DNA from: JAJFUE01 sp039683515
GTDB lineage: Bacteria > Sumerlaeota > Sumerlaeia > MVZB01
Length of the DNA: 49,321 bases
NCBI GenBank assembly: GCA_039683515.1
Contig: JBDKRG010000046.1
Span: 1-49,321 of the forward strand
Direction: 5' to 3'
The notes beneath the pieces were generated by a model. It was given only the letters and a program-made list of their open reading frames with translations, ran no database searches and had not been told where the DNA came from. Made by a program: the position numbers and the translations under genes. Shown here one piece after another: positions 43,295 to 49,321 of this stretch. Positions within the stretch are counted from its first letter, which is position 1. Each line of letters begins with the position of its first letter.

Positions 43295-43912
43295 TTAATC
43301 GTCGTCCTCGTCGTCGTCGTCTTCGTCGTCACCCTGCAGGCTCTCGATGTACTTGATCCAGTCCTGGATGAAGCTGCACTCGGCCTTGTCGATGGCGGTC
43401 AGGGTCTTGGCAAAGTCCTTGAGCTCCTGGTGGAAGGCTTTCTTGGCGGGCTGCTTCATCTGGGCGATCTCGTTCTTGTCGTAGCCCTTGAGGGCGCCCA
43501 GGGACTCGAGCGCGAATTCATCCGGGCTCTCGGCGTCCTCGATGTCCTCGATGTCATCGCCGCTGACCGACTTGTTCTTCGGGGTGTAGGTGATCCCGTA
43601 CCACGACTTCAGCATGGCGGACATGGACGTCACTTCGTTCTGCTCGCGAACGATGAAGTTCTCGCAGAACGCATTGAGCTGGACGTCGGTGGTCTTGGAG
43701 TCGACCCACTGGGCCAGCTTGATGCCGCGCTGATGGCGGTCCATCATCTTCTTGAGGAAGTCCTTCTCGAACTTCGCCTGCTGCTTGGTCGGCTGGGTCT
43801 GCGGGGCTTTCTTCTTCTTTGACTTGGCGAAGGCCGGGGTCGCGGTCGTGATCGCCACGATGGCCATCGCCGCCATGAACAGGTACAGCAGTCTCCTGAC
43901 TTTTGCCATCAT
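43295..43912 (-). CDS. Exported DUF305-like protein with acidic tail
   Basis: Encodes 205 residues from the ATG at 43,912 (AAAGGAG six bases upstream). A signal peptide (LLYLFMAAMAIVAITTATPAFA) precedes a KSKKKK patch. The DUF305-type four-helix domain follows (DFLKKMMDRHQRGIKLAQW and EQNEVTSMSAMLKSWYG), a ferritin-like fold often linked to metal resistance. The canonical HH metal pair is reduced to one His (DRHQ). A third helix pair (LKDFAKTLTAIDKAE) extends it, and the protein ends in a run of about 12 Asp/Glu residues. Function unknown. A long leader (about 200 nt) follows a possible promoter at 44,122. Confidence 0.65.
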   Translation of the reverse strand: MMAKVRRLLYLFMAAMAIVAITTATPAFAKSKKKKAPQTQPTKQQAKFEKDFLKKMMDRHQRGIKLAQWVDSKTTDVQLNAFCENFIVREQNEVTSMSAMLKSWYGITYTPKNKSVSGDDIEDIEDAESPDEFALESLGALKGYDKNEIAQMKQPAKKAFHQELKDFAKTLTAIDKAECSFIQDWIKYIESLQGDDEDDDDEDDD

Positions 43913-44121
43913 CCATTCTCCTTTGGTGCAAAATCCACGGATGCGCGCAGCGCTCCTGCAAGCCGCTGTCCGCGGCCGACGCTGTGTTGCGGGACACAAA
44001 ACGACATGCCCGCGTTCAGCGCGACGGTACTGGCTCTATCGACACTCCGCCGATGCCCCTGAAAGGCTGTCACGCTCGAGAACACCATGCGCGGATCGCA
44101 AACGCTCCCTGACCGAACGAT

Positions 44122-44150
44122 GTTATAGTTAACAGACACGCCACGCGCAA
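44122..44150 (-). promoter_or_regulatory. Possible promoter of the DUF305-like gene
   Basis: On the minus strand TTGCGC (44,145-44,150) and TATAAC (44,122-44,127) are 17 bp apart. The -10 box matches five of six consensus bases, the -35 box is weaker. The start codon is about 205 bases downstream, implying a long untranslated leader. Confidence 0.35.
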
Positions 44151-44370
44151 GCGCTTGCGGCGCAAAAACCATCAAATTTCTTAAAGGAATTCCGCAACAT
44201 ATGAATCATATCATAATGCATATATTTTTCTTGAATTATTTTTGTAACAGCATTGGCCGGATGGACTGAACCGGCGTGACGAACACGAAGTGATACACCG
44301 TGAGACTCGTAGGCTTCCGTCCATCGGTCACGGGTCGAACGATAACTCTGTAATGGCTGAATATGAATGT

Positions 44371-44398
44371 AATTTGAATGCAAGATGCACACAAAATC
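44371..44398. repeat. Copy of the window-start sequence
   Basis: AATTTGAATGCAAGATGC at 44,371-44,388 is identical to the complement of bases 12-29, and the match extends with differences on both sides, including ACTCTG and GGC upstream. It is a dispersed repeat, broken by the left edge of the window. Confidence 0.6.
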
Positions 44399-44433
44399 TT
44401 CAGGAGACCAGCCTTGCGAAGGTTTTGTGATGG

Positions 44434-44626
44434 GACCCTGAAAGGGTCAAATAGTTCAAGAGCCCAGGGTGGTGCGAAGCGCAACCCTGGGTTGGGCGCG
44501 CATTTGATCCGATCCCTGAAGGGGCGCAATAGTTGAACATCCCACGATGTCGCCCTTTCAGGACTCGGATGAAATCATGGCGATTGTCCCAGGGTTGCTG
44601 AACTATCGTCACCCCTTCGGGGTGAC
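44434..44626. repeat. Cluster of REP-like hairpins
   Basis: At least three hairpins are visible. CCCAGGGT (44,463-44,470) pairs with ACCCTGGG (44,484-44,491). GTCACCCC (44,608-44,615) pairs with GGGGTGAC (44,619-44,626) around a three-base loop. A looser pair is CCCTGAAGGGG near 44,514 with CCCTTTCAGG near 44,552. ATAGTTCAA or its complement recurs beside them. Similar CCCAGGGC/GCCCTGGG hairpins are at 49,179-49,197. Confidence 0.7.
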
Positions 44627-44770
44627 TTTCCGAACTGCATGAATTTGGTTCTGGCCACGCCAGGTTGGGATTACGAGCACCAACCTTCGCCGAGGCTTTG
44701 GCTGACAAACTGAGCACGAGCACGAAAGCCCATCGCGCATACTCGGGCTACTGCAGCGATGCCACGATTA

Positions 44771-45664
44771 TTAGCTGCGCAGTGAGAGCCCGCCCATGAT
44801 CCGTTCCATGTGCGCCGCGCGGTTCATGACGTAGAAGTGGATGCCGGGGGCGCCGCCCGCGAGCAGCTCGGTCGCCTGCGCGATCGTGTGCGCGATGCCG
44901 ACTTCCATCGCGCGATCGGCGTCGTCGCCGGCCTCGTCCATCCGGCGGCCGAGCCCCTCCGGGATGCGCGCGCCGCAGCGCTCGGTGATCGTGCGGATCT
45001 GGCGCGTCGACGTGATCGGCATGAGGCCCGGCACGATCGGCACCGCGACGCCCGCCTCGCGCGCGGCCTTCACGAACTTGAAATAATCCGCGTTGTCGTA
45101 GAACAGCTGCGTGACGACCGAGTCGGCGCCGGCGTCGACCTTGCGCTTCAGGTTCAGGATGTCCTCGGCGAGCGTCGCCGCCTCGGGGTGCTTTTCGGGG
45201 TAGCCGGCCACCGCGATGCCGAACGGCTCGAGGCCGCGCTCGCGGACGACGCGGTGGATGTGCTCGACGAGCTCGTTGGCGTGGCCGAGGCCGTCGGCGG
45301 CCGGGACGAACCCCGCGGCCGCGTCCCCCTTGGGCGGGTCGCCGCGCAGGGCGACGATGTTGTGGATCCCCTCGGCGGCCATCTGCGCGATGGCGTCGGC
45401 GAGCTCGGCGCGCGAGACCCCGACGCAGGTCAGGTGGCAGGCCGCGTCGATGCCGAACTCGCGGATGATGTGGAGGACGGTCTCGAGCGTGCGGCCGCGC
45501 TCGGAGCCGAGCGCCCCGTGCGTGACGGTCATGAAGTCCGGCCCGAGCTCGACCAGTTTCGGCAGCACCCGCTCCAGGGCCTCGCGCGCCGCGTCGTCGC
45601 GCGGCGGAAAGACCTCGAACGAAATCACCGGCCGCTTCTGGCTGTAAATCTGGCTTAACCGCAT
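44771..45664 (-). CDS. metF: 5,10-methylenetetrahydrofolate reductase
   Basis: Encodes 297 residues from the ATG at 45,664 (AAGGAG about nine bases upstream). It reduces methylenetetrahydrofolate to methyltetrahydrofolate for methionine synthesis, with FAD. The family motifs are VISFEVFPPRDD with the catalytic Glu near the N-terminus, FMTVTHGALGS, HLTCVGVSRAELAD, NIVALRGDPP and DAGADSVVTQLFYDN. GLMPITSTRQIRTI completes the set. The length is normal. A perfect 18-bp palindrome lies 38 bp upstream of the start and is a candidate operator. Confidence 0.93.
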   Translation of the reverse strand: MRLSQIYSQKRPVISFEVFPPRDDAAREALERVLPKLVELGPDFMTVTHGALGSERGRTLETVLHIIREFGIDAACHLTCVGVSRAELADAIAQMAAEGIHNIVALRGDPPKGDAAAGFVPAADGLGHANELVEHIHRVVRERGLEPFGIAVAGYPEKHPEAATLAEDILNLKRKVDAGADSVVTQLFYDNADYFKFVKAAREAGVAVPIVPGLMPITSTRQIRTITERCGARIPEGLGRRMDEAGDDADRAMEVGIAHTIAQATELLAGGAPGIHFYVMNRAAHMERIMGGLSLRS

Positions 45665-45702
45665 CGCCACCGCTCCTTCATTCACGCCATCGGCGCTTCA
45701 TC

Positions 45703-45720
45703 CTTATATCCGGATATAAG
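45703..45720. promoter_or_regulatory. 18-bp perfect palindrome upstream of metF
   Basis: CTTATATCCGGATATAAG is fully self-complementary over 18 bp, 39 bp before the metF start codon and in otherwise GC-rich DNA. This is the form and position of an operator for a homodimeric repressor, possibly a methionine- or SAH-responsive one; the regulator is not in the window. Confidence 0.55.
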
Positions 45721-45767
45721 CATATAGAACGCCGCGCCATCGGTCAATCGGAATTCCAGCAATCATA

Positions 45768-45831
45768 TAAGAGTGAAGGGTGAAGGGTGAAGGGTGAAAA
45801 AAAGAAGAGTGAAGGGTGAAGAGTGAAGAGT
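45768..45831. repeat. GTGAAGGGTGAAG tandem repeat
   Basis: The heptamer GTGAAGG/GTGAAGA recurs about eight times on this strand between the metF promoter region and the phosphohexomutase 3' end, with A-runs between. An inverted stretch (CACTCTTCACCCTTCACTC, about 45,862-45,880) follows, forming the terminator listed next. Confidence 0.7.
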
Positions 45832-45876
45832 GAAAAAAAAAGGAAGGGTGAAGAGTTATTTCACTCTTCACCCTTC
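45832..45876 (-). terminator. Repeat-derived terminator of the phosphohexomutase gene
   Basis: A 14-bp stem (45,843-45,856 with 45,863-45,876; arm AAGGGTGAAGAGT) with a six-base loop is followed, on the minus strand, by CC and about nine T. It lies 13 bp beyond the stop codon of the minus-strand gene. The arms belong to the GTGAAGGGTGAAG repeat. Confidence 0.75.
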
Positions 45877-45888
45877 ACTCTTTCATGC

Positions 45889-48132
45889 TTACCGCGGGGC
45901 GCCGAGCTTGTCGCGGATGTCGTCGACGATCCCGACGGCCTCGGCCCGCAGCTGGCCCTTCATCTTGATCAGCCCGGCCTGGTCCGCGATGGCGCCGCCG
46001 AAGAGCTGCACGTGGAAGCGCAGCGAGTTGCCGGTCCCCGACGGGCGGACGGTCAGGTGGCTCAGCTTGTCCGCGCTGAAGTAGAACCGGATGCCCTCGT
46101 CGGGGAAGACGAAGCCGTCGCCCGGCGGGTAGATCCGGTCGTACTTGCCGGTGCGGTACATCGTGGTCGAGAGGACCTTGCGGCCGCCGATCGTGAGCGC
46201 GCCCTTGTCGGCTTCCTTCTGAAGCTTGAGCGCCTTGTGCAGGATGCCCATCTTCTTGCGGTCGCCCTCGATGCCGGGGTATTCGCCGTCGAGCGGGTCC
46301 GGCTCGTAGTGGTTGACGAACAGGCCGATGGCCGGGTCGAGCCAGATGCGCTTGTCGATGAGCTCGAGCAGGCTCGTGCCGTTCTTCTTGGCCCACGCGG
46401 CGACCTCGGCGCACAGCAGCGCGGCGAACGTGCCGTCCTTGTCGCGGACGTGGCCGCCGACGCCGAGGCTGAACGCGTCGGGCGGCGCGCCGCCCAGGAT
46501 CGAGAAGCCGTTGGACTGCTCCATCGCCGCGTCGTTGTAGCTGCGCTCGTCGGTCATGCCGTCGTATTCAAGGATGAACGGGTGGCAGAACTCGCCTTTG
46601 CCGTCCGCCTTGCCCTCGACGAGGTTGGCGCGCGGGACCTTGTCCCACGCGTCGCGGACGGCCGCCGACAGCGACGCGAACCCGACCCACGTCTTGGTGA
46701 TGCCGAGGCCGTATTTCTGCGCCAGGCGCACGATCGCGTCGGTCGTCGTGTGGCTCAGGACGATGAACCGCTTCTCGGCGTCGGGCAGCTTGCCGCCGTT
46801 CTTCTCGGCCGCCTGCGCGAGGCGGTACCACAGGAGCACGGCCCACATCTCGTCGGCCGGCAGGAGCGTCCAGTCCTGGCCGTAAACCTGCTGCTGCTCG
46901 GCCGGGACCGGGACGACGATGCCGCAGCGGTCGGCGTCGGGATCGGTGCCGATCAGGATGTCGAGCTTCTCGAACTGGCCCGGGTATTCCTCCTTGAACG
47001 CGCCGACGGCGATCCTGGCCGCGCGCGGGTCGCCCGGGTCGGGCTGCTGCTCGTGGCCGGGCTCGCTGTTGAAGCTCGGGAAGATGCCGTTGAGGTCGTT
47101 GAGGCCGTTGGTGTGGATGACCTGCAGCTGGTCGAGGCCGACTTCCTTGAGCAGCCGAGGGACGGCCTTGCGGCCGGCGCCGTGGTAGGCGCAGTAGCCG
47201 ATCCGCAGCGGCTCCTTCTTGTCGAAATCCTTGTTGATGAGGAACGTCTTGCAGTGCTCGATGTGCGCGCCGTGGGTGTTGATGATTAATTTCTCGCGGC
47301 CATAGTAGTCGACCCCCTCGACCGGCTCCGCGCCGCCGAGCCAGTAGAGCTTGCCCTCGGGCGCCTGCTCGAGCGGCAGCAGCTTGATGTCGTCGAACGT
47401 GGCCTTCGTGATGTACTGCTCGTACATCTCGTCGCGCTCCTTCGGGTCGAACTGCGACCCGTTGCCCGAGGACAATTTGTACCCGTTATAGCGGTAGTCG
47501 TTGTGGCTGGCCGAAATCAGCAGGCCGACGTGCGCCTTGATCTCCTTGAACGGGATGGCGAACGTGACTTCCGGGTACGGGCACGGCTCGTCGAAGAGGT
47601 AGACGGTGTAGCCGTAGGCCAGGAACAGCTCGGCGATGAGCCGGGCGAAGTCGCCGCCGCGGACGCGGCTGTCGTAGCCGATGACGATCCGGTCGAAGGC
47701 GCGGCCGCCGTCCTTGCCGAACTGCGCGACGCCCGCCGAGACGCGCGTGACGACGATGTTGTTGAGCGTGTTGGGCCCCTTCAGAATCCGCGCGTCCAGG
47801 CCGTCTTCCTTCAGCTTGACGATCGAGCCCTTGTCGAAGGCCATCATGCCGCGGATCCCGCCCGTGCCGAACCGCATGTTCTGGCGGTAGGCGTTGACGA
47901 GCTCTTCCCAGCGGCCGGCGGCGACGGCGTCGGCGATGCCGGCCTTGAGATTCGGCGAGACCTCGTCGATGCGCTTGCTTGCGAGCCACTGGCGCAGGTT
48001 GGGCATGGTCTCGCGCGAGGCGGCCTCGTACAGCCCCTGGTTGATGTTGCCGGCGTCGAGCGCGGCTTTGAGGTACTGGCCGATGCCGGCCTCGGCCTGG
48101 GACAGAATCTGTTCGATGTTCAACTGGCTCAT
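45889..48132 (-). CDS. Phosphoglucomutase/phosphomannomutase-like enzyme (long form)
   Basis: Encodes 747 residues of the alpha-D-phosphohexomutase superfamily, longer than the usual 450-580. An N-terminal helical region of about 85 residues precedes MRFGTGGIRGMM. The catalytic phosphoserine loop is ISASHND (Ser about 209). The metal loop is GTDPDADRCG. A sugar-binding region follows with GMTDERSYNDAAMEQSNGFS, and the phosphate-binding loop is RPSGTGNSLR. Extra length is spread between domains 2 and 4. It interconverts hexose 1- and 6-phosphates for glycogen, LPS or exopolysaccharide. A T-run terminator follows. Substrate preference cannot be read from the sequence. Confidence 0.88.
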   Translation of the reverse strand: MSQLNIEQILSQAEAGIGQYLKAALDAGNINQGLYEAASRETMPNLRQWLASKRIDEVSPNLKAGIADAVAAGRWEELVNAYRQNMRFGTGGIRGMMAFDKGSIVKLKEDGLDARILKGPNTLNNIVVTRVSAGVAQFGKDGGRAFDRIVIGYDSRVRGGDFARLIAELFLAYGYTVYLFDEPCPYPEVTFAIPFKEIKAHVGLLISASHNDYRYNGYKLSSGNGSQFDPKERDEMYEQYITKATFDDIKLLPLEQAPEGKLYWLGGAEPVEGVDYYGREKLIINTHGAHIEHCKTFLINKDFDKKEPLRIGYCAYHGAGRKAVPRLLKEVGLDQLQVIHTNGLNDLNGIFPSFNSEPGHEQQPDPGDPRAARIAVGAFKEEYPGQFEKLDILIGTDPDADRCGIVVPVPAEQQQVYGQDWTLLPADEMWAVLLWYRLAQAAEKNGGKLPDAEKRFIVLSHTTTDAIVRLAQKYGLGITKTWVGFASLSAAVRDAWDKVPRANLVEGKADGKGEFCHPFILEYDGMTDERSYNDAAMEQSNGFSILGGAPPDAFSLGVGGHVRDKDGTFAALLCAEVAAWAKKNGTSLLELIDKRIWLDPAIGLFVNHYEPDPLDGEYPGIEGDRKKMGILHKALKLQKEADKGALTIGGRKVLSTTMYRTGKYDRIYPPGDGFVFPDEGIRFYFSADKLSHLTVRPSGTGNSLRFHVQLFGGAIADQAGLIKMKGQLRAEAVGIVDDIRDKLGAPR

Positions 48133-48405
48133 AGCTCATTCCTTTGGGGGATTCATCGCTTGTGCATTCACCGGGCGCGCATGCGCCCAACCGCCGCGAA
48201 CCCGATATTTTTCGCAGGGGGCGGTCAATAGTCAAGAATTCAGTCACATCGCAATGGAACACAGCTCAAACGATTGAATCACGACGCCGCCCAAACCAAA
48301 AGAAAAATGGCGGGGCGCGGGCCATCGACCCGGCTCCGGATTTGTCTTGTCGGCCCGAAGCGCCCGATGCAAAGTATTCCTCAATGCATGCCAAGGAGAC
48401 GGCTT

Positions 48406-49128
48406 ATGAACGCGGGCGACGTCGTTGCGATCCCGATGGCCGACAACACGATCCACATCCTGAAAATCCTCAGGATCGACTCGGACCCGCGCATGGGCGA
48501 GACGTTTCATTGCACGACCTACGAGCCCGTTGCCGCCCTGCCGGCGCAGGCGGACATGGGCCAGCTCAAGATCGGCAGCTGGCACGCGCCGATCAGCGGC
48601 GAATCAATCCGCAAACAGGGCAAGGTCCTGTTCAACATCCCGATCACGCGCGAGGACCTGAAGGGCTACTTCGTTTACCTCAAGGAGACCGACATCAGGC
48701 GTTGGGGCGAGGAAACGGGCGTCGACCTCGACCAGCTGTTTGATGAAGCCAAACAACATTACGTGGAGGGGTGCGGGCTCGCCGACAGGGAACAGTTCCG
48801 CGAGGCGATCGCCGCCTACACCGAGGCCCTCGAGCTGTTCCCGCTGTTCATGGAGGCGATCGACAACCGCGGCCTGGCCTACATGGACCTCCACGAATGG
48901 GACAACGCCATGGTGGACTTCAGGGAGTCGATGGCAAAGTTCCCCGACAGCCCCGTGGCGATGTTCTCGTACGGCGAATGCCTCCTGAGGAAAAAGAACC
49001 TCGAGGAGGCGGAAAAGGTTTTCGCCGCGGGGAAGAAGCGCTGGCCCGCCGACCCGCACTTCACCGCGATGATGAAAGCCTTGAGCAAGCACAAGCGCGC
49101 GCAAAAGCCGTGGTGGAAGTTCTGGTGA
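48406..49128 (+). CDS. TPR-repeat protein
   Basis: Encodes 240 residues from the ATG at 48,406 (AAGGAG eight bases upstream). The first 110 residues form a beta-rich domain (GDVVAIPMADNTIHILKILR, then GKVLFNIPITREDLKGYFVY) that I do not recognise. Residues about 115-225 hold three TPR units: YVEGCGLADREQFREAIAAY, then AIDNRGLAYMDLHEWDNAMV, then AMFSYGECLLRKKNLEEAEK. The C-terminus is basic. There is no signal peptide, so it is cytoplasmic. A protein-protein adaptor is the family expectation; the partner is unknown. Confidence 0.75.
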   Translation: MNAGDVVAIPMADNTIHILKILRIDSDPRMGETFHCTTYEPVAALPAQADMGQLKIGSWHAPISGESIRKQGKVLFNIPITREDLKGYFVYLKETDIRRWGEETGVDLDQLFDEAKQHYVEGCGLADREQFREAIAAYTEALELFPLFMEAIDNRGLAYMDLHEWDNAMVDFRESMAKFPDSPVAMFSYGECLLRKKNLEEAEKVFAAGKKRWPADPHFTAMMKALSKHKRAQKPWWKFW

Positions 49129-49153
49129 CCCGTCGTCGGGTCCACCTCACACA

Positions 49154-49197
49154 GCGCCAACGGCGCGTTTCATACCAGCCCAGGGCGAAGCCCTGGG
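49154..49197. repeat. REP-like hairpins after the TPR gene
   Basis: Two perfect hairpins: GCGCC-AAC-GGCGC (49,154-49,166) and CCCAGGGC-GAA-GCCCTGGG (49,179-49,197). They lie 26 bp after the stop codon and may end its transcript, though no T-run follows. Confidence 0.65.
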
Positions 49198-49224
49198 TCT
49201 AGAGTGGTTGACAAAAAGAATGCG

Positions 49225-49321
49225 TGAATGGCCGGCGGGGGCGCCGGCCCCACATCGAAAACAGCTATTTAGTATTGAATAGCTTATCGCACTGTGGCGC
49301 CGGCGCCCTCGCCGGCGATTC
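49225..49321. repeat. 97-bp palindromic repeat, copy 2 (inverted, at window end)
   Basis: The reverse complement of 11,233-11,329 with few changes over all 97 positions. Differences in the central hairpin (TATTTAGTATTGAATA against TATTCGATACCGAATA) keep the stem partly paired. The window ends exactly at the repeat boundary. Confidence 0.85.

Larger units (their letters stand above)
43913..44770. other. Gene-free region with promoter and REP cluster
   Basis: About 860 bp without a supported gene. From left to right: the leader of the DUF305-like gene; its possible promoter; an AT-rich stretch around 44,165-44,260; a segment (44,341-44,400) that resembles the left end of the window; a cluster of REP-like hairpins to about 44,690; and a GCAGTAGCCCGAG half-repeat at 44,742-44,754. 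Small open frames on both strands here carry no recognisable protein. Confidence 0.5.

Noticed and set aside
44206..44280. A 22-residue open frame with AAAGGA upstream in the AT-rich stretch
   Set aside because: Too short, no conservation evidence, and adjacent to repeats.
44129..44392. Small minus-strand frame beginning MCILHSN, similar in its first residues to one at base 8
   Set aside because: The shared start reflects the dispersed DNA repeat; the rest does not align, so coding is not supported.

Overview
The window is a gene-dense, GC-rich stretch of bacterial chromosome with about 40 protein genes and no rRNA or tRNA gene that I can recognise. The genes point to a diderm bacterium: an LptB lipopolysaccharide-export ATPase, apolipoprotein N-acyltransferase (Lnt) and lipobox proteins. 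Metabolically it has an anaerobic-type 2-oxoacid:ferredoxin oxidoreductase (korDABC), ThyX rather than ThyA, PdxB, ArgJ, Hom and MetF. This gene mix, secreted beta-propeller proteins and many families of AT-rich or palindromic intergenic repeats are typical of uncultivated lineages (PVC group, Sumerlaeota, Hydrogenedentota and similar). I cannot fix the phylum from the sequence alone. Both ends of the window lie in sequences that recur inside it (1-60 with 44,341-44,400; 49,225-49,321 with 11,233-11,329), as expected for a contig that broke at repeats.

Layout. 1-8.6 kb, minus strand: two unknown membrane genes, hpf, lptB (the usual intervening rpoN is absent), a large secreted repeat protein, an Smr protein, ComEA, a VanZ-like protein, a hexapeptide acetyltransferase and a methyltransferase gene bracketed by 80-nt inverted repeats. 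8.9-16.1 kb, plus strand: pdxB, a GNAT/CelD-like protein, korDABC and a putative DUF1570 metallopeptidase. 16.2-19 kb, minus strand: a PRC-barrel protein and homoserine dehydrogenase. 19.1-19.85 kb: a toxin-antitoxin pair with a frameshifted third gene. 19.9-32.4 kb: an unknown anchored protein (minus), then, plus strand, a membrane gene with an in-frame TGA, an orphan histidine kinase, sppA-argJ, lnt, DUF1015, a kelch-like secreted protein and rarA. 32.5-40.3 kb, minus strand: hisS, two unknown anchored proteins, hicB-hicA (hicA is only 58 codons), thyX, cinA, a polysaccharide deacetylase and prfB. 40.5-43.2 kb, plus strand: a solo HsdR_N-like nuclease-fold protein, a BrnT toxin with a non-BrnA partner, and a quinone-oxidoreductase-like enzyme. 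43.3-48.1 kb, minus strand: a DUF305-like protein, a REP cluster, metF and a phosphohexomutase. 48.4-49.1 kb: a TPR protein.

Most of this is housekeeping chromosome. The accessory signal lies in three small toxin-antitoxin loci (19.1, 35.2 and 41.4 kb), two of which share an antitoxin-like family; one copy is broken in an eight-T run. The other signal is the repeats: at least six distinct families, several forming near-perfect hairpins, one placed so that its AGGA core sits at the ribosome-binding position of two genes. The best candidates for something undescribed are the non-canonical BrnT partner family, the TGA-interrupted membrane gene and the 97-bp palindromic repeat. I see no complete new multi-gene system.
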